Of a DNA stretch of 64,000 nucleotides, positions 24,063 through 34,300 are shown piece after piece (positions within the stretch are counted from its first letter, which is position 1; each line of letters starts with the position of its first letter). The stretch is taken from the NCBI RefSeq assembly GCF_030247195.1, contig NC_080672.1, positions 11,284,001 through 11,348,000 of the forward strand, given 5' to 3'. The notes beneath the pieces were generated by a model. It ran no database searches. It saw nothing but the letters and a program-made list of their open reading frames with translations, and was not told the origin of the DNA. This DNA comes from Topomyia yanbarensis. Its lineage: Eukaryota > Arthropoda > Insecta > Diptera > Culicidae. Both the position numbers and the translations under genes were made by a program.

Positions 24063-24073
24063 TGACCTAAATA
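24063..24073 (-). promoter_or_regulatory. HR3/E75 (ROR/Rev-erb type) half-site
   Basis: On the minus strand the sequence is TATTTAGGTCA, an exact match to the monomer consensus WAWnTRGGTCA bound by ROR/HR3 and Rev-erb/E75 receptors. It lies 601 bp into the intron after the E75 zinc-finger exon and 29 bp from the EcRE-like palindrome, which suggests feedback or HR3 control. Binding is inferred, not shown. Confidence 0.4.
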
Positions 24074-24102
24074 GAGTTCAAAATGATTATGGCCTAGTTA
24101 GA

Positions 24103-24115
24103 CGGTCAATGAACT
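24103..24115 (+). promoter_or_regulatory. Ecdysone-response-element-like palindrome (IR1)
   Basis: CGGTCAATGAACT matches the EcR/USP consensus RGKTCAnTGAMCY at 12 of 13 positions (C for R at the first). E75 is a classical primary ecdysone-response gene, so an EcRE in its intron near isoform-B exons is expected. The neighbouring HR3/E75 half-site strengthens the case. Function is inference. Confidence 0.4.
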
Positions 24116-24673
24116 TCGGTTTAGCCTCGACGTGTCTCTCGCCTCTTTGTCTCTCGATCCCAATCGTATCGCTCGCTGCCTGCCAGCCTGCCATTGGCGA
24201 TGATGATGATGGTGGTGGTAGTGGTGGTGATGTCGCTATATCACTTTCTATTGCGCACACTCGTAGCTCGCTGTGCGTATGCGAAAACAGTGCGATAGCA
24301 CTGCAATCACGTGAAAGAACGAAACAGCAACACGCGGTTGCGACGATAATGGCGACCAAGTTTACTTGGACACATATTTAAATGTGTGTGTGTGTGTAAC
24401 TTTACATTACAGTTGAACCGATGGGCGGCAGGGCAGCCGTTGTAGTTCAAATAACGGAATTTGCACTCGGAACACCAGGGGTCATTATATGGGACATCGT
24501 ATGCGTAAAACAAACAAACAAGCAAATGGTTCTTCCCGTAATTTGGCAACACTAGTCCGGCACGATTCCCGCGCCGAACGGAACCAAAATCAAAAAAACG
24601 TCAACCGTAGCAGGAAAAAGAAAATAAAAAACAAAAAATAATAAAATACACACAGTCTACTATGATTACTCAC

Positions 24674-24818
24674 CATCGCGACTCATTCCGACAGCTATGC
24701 ATTTTTTCAGCCTACAATACTGACAGCGATTACGGTTTATTCGTAGTATGCTACACTGCTGGTTTTTAGTACAAGGGCGATACTGAATTTTCTGCTGAAT
24801 CGAGCGCCTGAAGAAGCC
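24674..24818 (-). CDS. E75: E75 nuclear receptor, second zinc-finger exon
   Basis: A 145-nt internal exon of the ecdysone-induced orphan nuclear receptor E75 (NR1D3), a haem-binding transcription factor of the ecdysone cascade. It starts after a pyrimidine-rich tract and CACAG at 24819-24820 and begins [10 protein letters not shown]. The second C4 zinc finger follows in full with spacing C-x5-C-x9-C-x2-C (RPCTKNQQC, then [11 protein letters not shown]). It ends at GMSRD plus one base, before a GTGAGT donor at 24673-24668, which is the expected E75 exon end (the next codon is completed by the following exon). All finger residues are intact. In isoforms A and C the first finger is spliced onto the same GFFRR boundary; no exon for that finger was seen in the window. 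Rev-erb relatives share much of this segment, but the finger sequence and B-type partner exon favour E75. Confidence 0.95.
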
Positions 24819-25020
24819 CTGTGAATGAGTGAGAAAGAAACAAGAGAACGAAAAAAGAGCGAGAAAAGGAGAACGAATTAATTTGAAGGTTGACCACCAG
24901 CGCGCTACTTGGCTCTGTAGCGAATAGATAAAAGTATGGCATAATAAGAGTATGGTATGGAGAGCGTATAAATAATAATGAAAAACAAAATCTGGGAATG
25001 GGAAGGCAGTTCGAACATAC
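24819..25020 (-). other. E75 intron (202 bp)
   Basis: Donor GTATGT at 25020-25015 and acceptor CACAG ending at 24819, preceded by a long TTCTCTTGTTTCTTTCTCAC-type pyrimidine tract. Both flanking junctions are phase 0. It is short compared with the next intron, which exceeds the rest of the window. Confidence 0.85.
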
Positions 25021-25866
25021 ATGATCTTCGCATAGGTTCTCCTCGAACTGCTTGCAGAGATCATTGATCAGATAGTCGGAGCAGCAGTCGCTGTTGGAGC
25101 TACTATTGCTGCAACTGTCGTCACTGGTGGGCTCGGGTGACGCTGACGGCGACGAATGATCGGAACTTTGAGATGACTCCCGACTTCGGCAACCTCCTCC
25201 TCCTCCTCCTCCGGAGTGATCGTTGGGAGTTATGGCACACGGACTATTACTACAGCCTTCTTCCTCCTGCTGGTGAGGTTGAGCCTGGTTTGATGATGAT
25301 GATGATGATTTTAATGCTTCTTCTTCTTCTTCTTCGGCAGCTGCCTGTTCCTGCTGCTTCCGCAGCTCCTGCTCACAGGCACTAATCCACTCTTTGGCAA
25401 TCGTGGTCTTCTTCCACGGGCAAAGATCGATCTTCGGCGTTGTTTTTATCTTCACCGCGGGTGGGTCTTCCTTTTGACTACTACCGGAGGCGCTATCCGT
25501 TGCAGCACTTGCTAGAACACCACTTTTCGGTTCCACCTTGGGAACCACTACTACTTGACTATTACTACTACTACTACTACTGCTACCACCAGCTTCCTCC
25601 CCATGGCTGAAGAGGGTTATCCTATTCAAATTTGAACTTTTCAGCGGAGCGGATTCGAGAATTTTAACTAGTGCACTATGAGTCTTCTTAAGACTCTGGC
25701 TGTGGCCGTGGTTGTTATCATTGTTACTAGTACTATTGCTATCGTTAGGAGGTTTTAAACTACTACACTGACTGCTTGGAACTTTCAGACTTGTTTCAGT
25801 CTTGAGCGCTGCCGACGATTTCTCGCTGGTGGCGGGCTCCTGCTGCTGCTGCACTGCACATCCCAT
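25021..25866 (-). CDS. E75: E75 isoform-B type first coding exon
   Basis: This exon encodes 282 residues in phase 0 up to ..FEENLCEDH, where GTATGT opens the intron. The joined protein runs straight into GFFRRS, so it has only the second zinc finger. That is the E75B architecture, a receptor thought not to bind DNA alone and to act by antagonising HR3. The ATG is well placed: AAAAAAAATGGG context, with an in-frame TAG four codons upstream (25878-25876). Composition is low complexity: QQQQ at 6-9, a conserved-looking [12 protein letters not shown] at 63-74, Ser runs at 95-101, CPWKK at 149-153, a Glu run at 178-183, Ser at 187-192, Gly at 219-225 and a Ser/Asp tail. Residues 265-280 ([16 protein letters not shown]) are ordered. 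HSALVK.LESAP and CPWKK resemble segments I recall from Drosophila E75B. Ser and Glu runs are coded by pure TCA and GAA repeats, so length polymorphism is likely. Confidence 0.88.
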
Positions 25867-26850
25867 TTTTTTTCTCTAAACTAACGCGGTGTCTCCTTCT
25901 GCTAGTGTCTTTCGTAAAGTCGCGCGCGCAAAAAAAAATAATGAACACACTTCTTACTTGACCCTTCACAACAGAAACCGAACTTATTAGATCACGGACT
26001 TATTGCACTTCTTCGACGACATCTAGAGGGCCATGCTTTTCGCACACATCACTTTTGCACTCCGCCAAGAAAGAAAAGAAATTTCAGAACGCACAGACGA
26101 CGCACTGGAGGCGACAACACAACGACGACGACTTGGTAGCGACAACGACGACGACGACGACGGTGACGATGATCGGCCTACTGCGACGACAACGACGACG
26201 GTTGCTTCAAGCGCACGCTTGCTCAACTTGACGGACCTATCGGCGGAGTAGATGCTCACATTCCAGAGTTCAATTTGCGAATGAAACTTGAGGAAAACAG
26301 TGTACACCAAACAATCCTCCACGCTTGCAACGGTGTGAGGCCCGCGCGCGCCAACTTGTGTTTTCGATTCAAGAGCTGCTGGTAGTGTGTGCGAGTTTTG
26401 CCATCTCTTTCACCCTCTTACACACTGCACTGCACTGAACGAACGAACGGACGGACCGACTGACGTGACGGACGGGCTGCTGACTGGTTCACTCGGTCGA
26501 GTGTAGTAAAGTAATGCCCTACCACCGTTATTTCTGCTAGCTCGCTGCTGCTTGCTTGCTTGCTTGCTGAGCTGTTATGCTATTTCTCCCCACAAACCCG
26601 CCAACGGCCGGGACCAGCCAGGCCCACCCTGCCTGTAGCGCCAGCTGCTGCCTCCCAATGGCTACCCATCCCAGCCGCCGCCACCGCCACCGCCACGATG
26701 CTTACTGGTATATTAGTGTGTATGTAGCTCGCACCAGCTGCAAACCCAGGGCACGCGACTCGGTCGGGCATTGGGTGCTGATGAGCGAAAACAGTGGTCG
26801 AAGTATGGTCGGGGAATTTGTTGCGATTTTGGGGATTAGATTTAGTTAAG
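25867..26850 (-). promoter_or_regulatory. E75B 5' leader and promoter region (inferred)
   Basis: CpG-rich sequence immediately upstream of the E75B start codon. It contains CGACGA repeats at about 26130-26205, a GAACGAACGGACGGACCGACTGACG run near 26440-26470 and a CTTGCTTGCTTGCTTGC run near 26548. No TATA box at a convincing distance from a start site was found; several TCAGT initiator-like words occur on the minus strand. The transcription start was not located. ORFs here are unconserved low-complexity readings. Confidence 0.5.
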
Positions 26851-27089
26851 ATTACAACTTTTAAAAAAGCAATAAATACCATGCGTTTCCGCAGATTAAG
26901 ATAAATGAGCAACCATGCGCCTCCGTTGAGGCAGTTAGTCAGCGTCTTTATTTGATACAATCAATTAGGTTTCCATAGAAACTGCATTCGCGTGGTTCGA
27001 GTTTAAATGACATTTTACAGCTGTACACCAAGGGTTACTTGGATCGATTTGCATCGAAAATGGGAGGAAACTCTTGCGAACCATTTAAA
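26851..27089. other. Spacer, no gene seen
   Basis: Composition falls back to AT-rich. ATACCATGCGTTTCCGC and ACCATGCGCCTCCGTTGAGG (26878-26931) resemble the ATACCATGCGTCTCCATCG piece of dispersed repeat family A at 632-650. Confidence 0.4.
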
Positions 27090-29450
27090 TCTTTAAATCT
27101 TCTAATTCCTCTAAATCTTTAAGGTTTACTAAATATTTTACATCTTTTAGCCATTGCAAATCTTCCAAATCTTATGAATCTTCTAAACCTTCAAGATTTT
27201 CTAATTCTCCTGAATTTTCTCCATCTTTCCAATCTATTGAATCCTCTAAATTCGTCCCCTAAATTCAAATCTCTCTCTCTCTCTTTGAATCTTCTGAATC
27301 TTTTGAATTTTTTGAATCTTTCGAATCTTGTGATCCCCTTATTGTTTTTATTTTTTCAAGTCTTCTGAATATGCTAAATCTCTTAGATATTCTGAATCTT
27401 CCAAATCTTCAAAGTTTTCCGAAACTTCTAAATTCTCTGAATCTTCCAAACCTTCTAAATCTTCTAAATTTTCTAAATCTTTTCTAAGGGTTAATTTGTT
27501 CACCCCAGCCTAACCTGGCTTCAGATTGAAATGAGAGAGAAGAAATCTTATAATTCTTCCGAATCTTCTGAATTCTCCAAATCTTCTGAATTCCTTAAAT
27601 TGGCTGAATCTCCTATATCTTATAAACTTTCTAAATCATCTGAATCTTGTGAATCTTTGAACTCTTCAATATCTCTTAAACTTTCAAAATCTTCTGAATC
27701 TTCCGAATTATTTTACAAATAGAAAAAAAAACCTTCTGAATTCTCTCAATCTTCTGAATCTTAAAAATCTTCTGAATCTTACGAATCATCTAAATCTTCT
27801 ACCTTACCTAAATCTACTGAAACTTCTTCTTCTAAATCTTTTGAATCTCCCAAATTTTTCGAATCTTCCGAATCCTCTGAATTCTCTAAATCTTTTGAAT
27901 TTTATAATTCTTCTGAATATGCTAAACCTTTTGAAAATTCTGAATATTTTAAATCTTCGCAACCTTTCCAATTTTCCGAAGCTTCTGAATCTCCTAAGTG
28001 TTCCAAATCTTTTTTTTTATTTTAGAGGTGTTAAAACTTCTCATAAATATTCTTCTTTAGTCCTTAGATATAGCCTAACAACCCTTTCTGTTTATTTAGT
28101 TTAAATTCCCCTTAAGGGAGTCTGACAGTGCAAAAAAAATTTTATTTTTGCATATTTTGGATCTCTAAGACAAGAAAAATATGCTCAAGAAAGGATTTAC
28201 TCGAATTCAAGGCTGCTAGAGCCCATCAAACTATCAGTTATCACAGACAAAATCGGGTCTTCACTGTATTCTGAATCTTTAAAAACGTCTGAATCTCTAA
28301 AATCTTCTAAATCCTCCGAATTTTCTTAATCTTCCAAATGTTCTGAATCTTCTAAAGCTTTCAAATTTTCATACAAATAGATAAAATCATCTATATTTTA
28401 TCAAGCTTCAGAACCTAGAAGATCTTCTAAATATTCTGAATCTTTCAAGTCGTCTGAATCTTCTAAATCTTCCAAATCTTCTAAACGTTCTGAATTTTCA
28501 GAATCCTCCAAATTTTGTGAATCTTCTAATTCTCCATGGTTTTCTGATTCTCCTAAATTCTCAGTATCTTTTAAATTTTCTGAATCTTTCATCTCTAAAC
28601 CTTCTAAATCTTCCGAATTTCCTATATCTTGTGAATTTTAAATCATCTGAATCTTCTAAATTTTCCAAATCTTCTGAATTATCCTATAACAACAAAAATA
28701 AAAAAATCTTAAAAATTTTCTAAATCTTCTGAATCATCCCAATCTTCTAAATCTTCTAAATTGCTGAGTCTTCTGAATCCTCTAAATCTTCTACATCATT
28801 CGCATACCCCAAATCAAATCAAATCTTCCAAATCTTCTAAATTTTCTAAATGTTCTAAATGCCTTCCGTATCTGCTAAATCTTCTGAATTAACTAAACCT
28901 AATTTTCTGAATCTCCCGAAATATCTTACAAATACAAATCATCTTCTAAATATTCTTCTGATTCTTCTAAATCTTCCAAATCTTCTGAAACTTCTAAATC
29001 ATTTTTTTTAATCTTCTGAATCTCTTAAAGTTTTCTGAATCTTTTGAGTTCTCAATCTATTGAATTTTCTGAATCTGCTAGCTCTTCTAAATATTCTGAA
29101 TCTTTTAAATCGTCTGAATCTTCTGGAGTTTCTGAATGTCCTAAATCTTCCAAATCTTCCAAGTCTTCTTCTGAATCCTCTAAATTTTCGGAATCTTCTA
29201 AACCTTCTGAAACTTCTAAATCTTTCGAATTTTCTGAATCTTGTAAATCTCCTTAATATTCTTAATCTATTACACTCTCAAAACCTTTGAAATCTCCTGA
29301 ATCTTTCAAATCTAAACCTTCTAAATCTTTTGAATATCCCATATCTTCTGAATTTTAAATCTTTTGAATCTTCTATATCATCTAAATCTTCCAAATTGTC
29401 GTACAAATACAAAAAAAATCTTATAGATTTTCTAAATCTAAATTTTTCTA
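27090..29450 (+). repeat. Degenerate array of AATCTTCTGA/AATCTTCTAA words
   Basis: About 2.3 kb of imperfect 9-bp words (AATCTTCTG, AATCTTCCA, AATTTTCTA and so on). Nine is a multiple of three, so each frame keeps its own composition: Ser/Glu/Lys (SESSKSSE) in one, Leu/Asn (NLLNLLNLSN) in another. ORFs of 60-87 codons result and are not genes. The array is interrupted at about 28105-28265 by a dispersed repeat and around 27485-27530 by non-array sequence. Confidence 0.9.
28105..28270 (+). repeat. Dispersed repeat family B, inserted in array
   Basis: Shares CCTTAAGGGAG, TATTTTTGCATATTT, ATGCTCAAGAAAGGATTTACTCG, GCTAGAGCCCATCAAAC and AAATCGGG with 62890-63060 (opposite strand), and the first half with 50450-50560. 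Its flanks are the degenerate AATCTTCTGA array on both sides, so it inserted into the array or was captured by it. Confidence 0.7.
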
Positions 29451-31595
29451 AATTTCCTCTCCCGAATCAGCTGAGCTATCTCGGGTAATAAGCATAGCTT
29501 CAATCCAATCAAAAATACTTCTAATCTCCGTAGCTGTACTGGCAAAACGAGCAGGAGTTTGTTTAGACCAAATCGTTTAAGACACGTACACTTTATAGCC
29601 ATTTAAAAGTTTTCTTGTCCCTATATCCAGGCATTTGGAATACAGCCTAGAGGATTACTGGCCCGAAATCATTCAGTTATGAATGTGTTCAATGTCTGTT
29701 TCCCTAATTGGAGAAGTGCCGAAAATATTTCGTCCTATCCTTCAGATTTTAGCAGCTAATCAAAAAAAATCGAGCAAATATTCCACATACGCGGACCAAT
29801 CGTGCACTGGATATACTCTATTCGATATATTATTTTATGTGGAGATACCCCAGAAGATACAATTGAAGATCCGTAGAAAAATTGTTAATTTAAAAATGCA
29901 CAGAAAACTTAGAAAACTAGCTAATAAGGGTGTTGATTAAGAAAATTAGTACAAGACTAAGGTACCTTTCGGCACAAATGGTGTTTGCACAATTTTATTC
30001 TTAGGCAGAGATACCAGAGAGAGAGTGATTTTTTAATTGAAAATGTGCTTTTTTGAAAGAGAGTTTTTTTTTAAATAGAATAATACATCAGTCCGAAAAT
30101 CTGTGAACAATTTTATTCAATAAATCTGAAGGCATCAAAAAAGTAGGTTATAATTATAATTTTTTATAATTTTAAAAATTCACCACAAAAGCACCGAAGT
30201 TTGAGTACCATGCACTAGAGATAGTCGGGTTTCGTTTTTTTTAGCAGACACAGACTACTGAGAAACTTGACTTATACATTTTTCTCGGTTCTAACAACAG
30301 TTGGCTAGATATTACTAAATAGTAAAAGTTATTAATAGTTTAGAGTCGTAGTACTGAAGTTAGAGCAAGTATTTGAAATATACTAATTGGAAAATTAGAA
30401 ATTGCATCCTGTGGAAACTAATATTCCATCTTCTGCTCATAACAAATAGAAATTTTGCATTTCATTACTACGAGAACCGATTAAAGAGAAGCGATGAAAA
30501 ATCACCCCTATCGCATTCAATAAAATACTAGTAATCGAAAGAGAATAGGTAATAGGTCTTTATTTGGTGTGGTGAACTGTGGAAAAAATAATTTGGAAAA
30601 ATGGTGTTTGCACCACTATTTTTTCCTTAGGGAGAGATACTTAAATCTTAACCTGCAACACAGTTGGGTAGTATCCCATCGGGATGGCTGTTTCAGGACG
30701 CTGCCGTACTACTACTCTTTTTCAATCAATCCGTATAGAAAACAGTAGAACCTAAACGCATGCTCGTTGCAGTCACATTAAAGGGAATTTCATGGATTGT
30801 CTTGGTCTGTATCCAATCTACTAGTTATCGTATATGTATAATACCTAGATTAATAGCAAGAGACCCCCTTTCCTTCCTAAAACGGAAGAAGAATACATAA
30901 TTCAAAAAGTCTATAACATTTAAAATAGCACTAGTAATAAAAGCTGCAAATTGGTGACAGATTTGTTTGAAATTGAATGAGAAACAATTCTCAAATAATG
31001 TCCTACTATGCTCAAATCGCTGTTGTTCGTTGCATCATTCATTCGTGCAGCACTGCCGATCATTTTTCCTTCATTTTCAACTTCATTGGCGATGGGAATA
31101 TCTCTCCGCTGGGGTACGAACTAGGTTTTTCGAGGCGAAATTTTCTGAATATACTTATTGCTGTGCATTTAGGTTTGAAAATGCTAAACATGTAAACAAT
31201 TATTTCAAACTGTTTACTACAGATTGTCAAAGTGAATGATTAAATTGAATAGTGGTTCCGGTAGATTCAACTGGAAGTTTGGATTTGAAAATTCCGCATC
31301 ACTACCGGTGACACATCAAACGTAATAAAAGTTGAAAGTTCAAAAATCATAGGCTATCCAAAATTTGAGAAATTCAGAAATTGAAGAATCAGAGTACATT
31401 AAGTCAAAAATTGAGCAATCATTGAATCTCAGAAATAAGGATCATTTGTAATTCTGGATTAATTAAGAAACCTGTGACTATTAGATTCCAGGAAATCTTA
31501 AAATACAGTATCGAAGAGAACAGAGTGTACAGGAAAAAGGACAGACTTTTGATCCTTATTAATGAGCACATATGTCAATATTCGAAATCTAGAAT
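29451..31595. other. AT-rich spacer, no gene seen
   Basis: 2.1 kb of AT-rich sequence. The 85-codon ORF at 29683-29940 and the 90-codon ORF at 30967-31239 show no recognised domain. AAAATGCACAGAAAACTTAGAAAAC (29895-29920) resembles 33690-33715, so part of this is an old dispersed repeat. Confidence 0.4.
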
Positions 31596-31597
31596 TA

Positions 31598-33030
31598 GGG
31601 TTACTGTGCCCTAATTCATCTTAGCACCTCTATTCATCTCACCCGTCGGGAGCACGTCGTTTGGCATAAGTTCATTTGGCATAAGTTCATTTGGCATAAT
31701 GTTCATTTGACATAATGGTCATTTGGCATGATGGTCGTTTGGCATAATTTAAATAATACATTGAATTTTCTGTTACTAATCGTTGACGCCTAATGTAACT
31801 ACGCCACATCGCTTGAAACCGTGTGCTGTCCGACATCGCTCCGCTCCGTCGGACTTGAACTAGTTGATATCCCCTATGTTTGAGTAATCCGGGCAAACGA
31901 GTGGATCACAGGTTTGCTCGCGAGGGGCCGACGACGCACCATCGGAACCCGGCGGATCCCGCTTCGGATCCTTGGTCTCAGTTATACAACGATGCCAAGG
32001 GTTAATTGGTATATAGGTTCAAATAACTGCTCATATTTGAAAGAAGAATCAACCGTTATGTTTAAGTAATCCGGGCAAACGAGTAAATCAACAAATGTGC
32101 AAATTTAAAGAACAGCTCATGACTGAAAGAAGGAATCAACCCTTATGTTTCTGGCAAATATACACAAATATATTTGCCAGAAACAAGGATTGATTCCTTC
32201 TTTAAGACATGAGCAGTTCTTTGAATTTGTATACCAAATAGCGCTCGCAAGTAAACTGGTGATCCACTCGTTAGCTCAAACTTAGGGGTTGATTCCTTCT
32301 TTCAACCATGAGCAGTTCTTTGAATCAATATACCAAATAGACCTTGGAAATATCGCATAACCGAGACCAAGGGGGCAAGGTGGTTATTGACCCGTCGTCA
32401 GAAGCGACTACCCCTCACCAGCAACCCACTCGTTTGCCCGGGTTACTCAAGCATAGGGGCTATGAACTAGTTTAACTACCATACTTAAAGCGATGTGGCG
32501 TAGCCACATTAGACGTCAACATTGAATATAACAGAGATTTCAATGTATATTTCAAATTATGCCAAACGACCATTATGCCAAATGACCATTATGCCAAACG
32601 ACCATTATGCCAAATGATCATCATGCCAAACGACGATTATGTCAAATGAACATTATGCCAAACGAAAGCATGTGTCACCTGCTGTTATGCCAAATGAATA
32701 TTATGCCAAATGAACTTATGCCAAATGACGTGCTCCCATCTCACCCATTTGAACACATTAGTTAGAGCAGTGTCTGCTATCTCTATTCAACGCATCAGCT
32801 CAAATTGTAGGATGAATAAGGGTGCGTTGTACTCGACTTTTCGCTTCGATCTAACGAGAGTATTTTACATTTTTCAAGCCAGATTTTTTATTGATCGTCT
32901 TCTTAAGAATAAGCCGTATAAAGCAAAGATGTTGATACCCATTTAAGTGCAATCTAACCAGTGTAAGCCGATTTATCAGCGAAATAGTGTGACGTCGTGA
33001 CTAATGAGATGAATAAGGGCACGTCTACCC
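31598..33030. mobile_element. MITE with TA target duplication, split by a foldback element
   Basis: Left end GGGTTACTGTGCCCTAATTC and right end (complement) GGGTAGACGTGCCCTTATTC form terminal inverted repeats of over 20 bp. Both ends are flanked by TA (31596-31597 and 33031-33032), the mark of Tc1/mariner-type transposition. Without the inner insertion and its 9-bp duplication the element is about 331 bp and has no transposase, so it is non-autonomous. Confidence 0.75.
31645..32737. mobile_element. Foldback-type element with 9-bp target duplication
   Basis: Flanked by the direct repeat ATCTCACCC (31636-31644 and 32738-32746). The ends are inverted: GGGAGCACGTC(G/A)TTTGGCATAA at the left, its complement at the right. 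Inside each arm TTTGGCATAATGGTCA-type units of about 16 bp repeat in tandem (31660-31745 and 32560-32725). The interior is also partly palindromic: CCGGGCAAACGAGT at 31891 and 32074 against CTCGTTTGCCCGGG at 32428. No coding capacity. A 9-bp duplication and repetitive long inverted arms fit Foldback or MULE-like elements. Confidence 0.8.
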
Positions 33031-33133
33031 TACATGCAAAAAAAGGATCGAAATTAATGACAAAAAATAATGAATTAATTCTCTATCAGGAATATATATC
33101 ACAAAATCGCCAATTAACATAAGATTACAAGCC

Positions 33134-33297
33134 AGGGGTGGGCGTAGCGTAGTTGGAAAATCGATTGCATTGTACGCAGCGCACCTGGGTTCGAGTCCCG
33201 ACCCCGCACATGGGGTTAGAAATTTTTCATAAGAGATTTTTCTAACCCGAAAAGGCGAATGACCTTAAGGTTAACACCTCTATAATCGAAATAAAAA
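33134..33297 (+). mobile_element. tRNA-derived SINE with 13-bp target duplication
   Basis: A box TAGCGTAGTTGG and B box GGTTCGAGTCC are perfect. The body and ATAATCGAAATAAAAAA tail are as in the other copies. It is bracketed by the direct repeat AAGATTACAAGCC at 33121-33133 and 33298-33310, as expected for LINE-machinery retrotransposition. The intact duplication marks a fairly young insertion. Confidence 0.95.
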
Positions 33298-33310
33298 AAG
33301 ATTACAAGCC

Positions 33311-33897
33311 GCACATTTTGGAAATTTCTGGTTTTTTAAATTATTACAATTATCAATTTCTCATATTCCTAAATCCCGGGATGCGTGGATTTTTAGATTC
33401 ATAAATTCTTGGGTTATCTCGGATCCGCTGAAATTATAACATCTTGTATCCGTCTTAATTGTTGAAATACTGCTTATATATTTGCTGATCGGAATATTTC
33501 TTGATGTTTTAATATTATCACCCTAGGTTGAGAAAAAGGACAATCCAAAAAATCAACATTCAATTTTTCTAGAATAAGTATTTCAAATGGAAAATTTGAA
33601 ATCCCCTGTTGAAAGCAGTGAGAATTTGTAAAAATTAGCGTGTAGTAGGAACTCTTTTTCTATAAATCTATAGAAAATTTGTACCCTGAAAATGCACAGA
33701 AAATTTGCAAAATTTGGTAATGAATGCATTGATCTGGTAAATTCGTGCTAAGGTAGTAATTGGCCTGCTAAGGTAGTAATAGATATTATGGACCACGATA
33801 TAATATTAAATTTTGTAGTCACAAATAGTGCCTAAAAAATGTTTTTTCTTGGAGTAAAATACGACAAATAGCCATTAAATTATTTTACGCGTATGAC
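33311..33897. other. AT-rich spacer, no gene seen
   Basis: No recognised feature apart from the short repeat shared with 29870-29920 and a direct GCTAAGGTAGTAATTGGCC-like doublet near 33750-33780. Confidence 0.4.
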
Positions 33898-33916
33898 GTG
33901 AATATTTTCTATCCCA

Positions 33917-34300
33917 TTAAAATTTTTGAGAAATGCCAAATTCTTTGTAAAAAAAGTATAATAAGACTCCAGCGTAAGCTGTATTATTATACGGTGGTAA
34001 AGGGAGAGGTTCGATCCACGGTATTTTTCTTAGGGCAAACCATACAAAGATTCTTTGCTTCAGTCGGTTATTCTGAATGGTGTCACTTGGCATCCATACT
34101 TGTACAGCTCGCGCTAGTACGCCATATAGGGTTTTCAGGGTATAGAAACCCTCAGAATTTACAGTTCTATGATTCCAAAAGTTCAAAGCGGCAAACGTCT
34201 TCGCCGTTGTTGAAGGGATATGGTTGGCAAATTTCTGTCGAATAACACAGGCTCGCTCATAAAACTTCTGCAGCCTGCATACCATTAACAAGTATTACTT
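33917..34300 (-). pseudogene. Coding-like remnant, family not identified
   Basis: The minus strand reads through 124 codons with a balanced composition (for example YERACVIRQKFANHIPSTTA, AALNFWNHRTVN, FYTLKTLYGVLARAVQVWMPSD), unlike the low-complexity ORFs around it. The plus strand is also open over 115 codons. I do not recognise the family. It could be a piece of a retrotransposon ORF, an isolated decayed exon or chance. No splice sites or neighbours help. Confidence 0.25.

Larger units (their letters stand above)
23640..24667 (-). promoter_or_regulatory. CpG-rich intronic flank of E75 exon
   Basis: The first kilobase of intron downstream (in gene direction) of the zinc-finger exon is GC- and CpG-rich. 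It carries a GAGT tetranucleotide run at about 23998-24028 followed by GCGAGCGAACGAGC, a GATGATGATGGTGGTGG run near 24200 and a short TG run near 24385. It holds the nuclear-receptor motifs listed separately. ORFs of 80-118 codons in several frames are low complexity (Ser/Pro/His) and show no domain. Confidence 0.4.

Noticed and set aside
24087..24381. 90- and 118-codon ORFs beside the E75 exon
   Set aside because: They lie in the intron after a strong GTGAGT donor, are low complexity and conflict with each other.
1..24673. E75 ligand-binding-domain exons within the window
   Set aside because: No minus-strand segment shows the AVRFGRVPKREK-type continuation or the helix signatures of the domain; the rest of the gene must lie to the left.
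26050..26322. 99-codon minus ORF upstream of E75B as an upstream gene
   Set aside because: It is a Ser/Val reading of CGACGA repeats inside the inferred leader.
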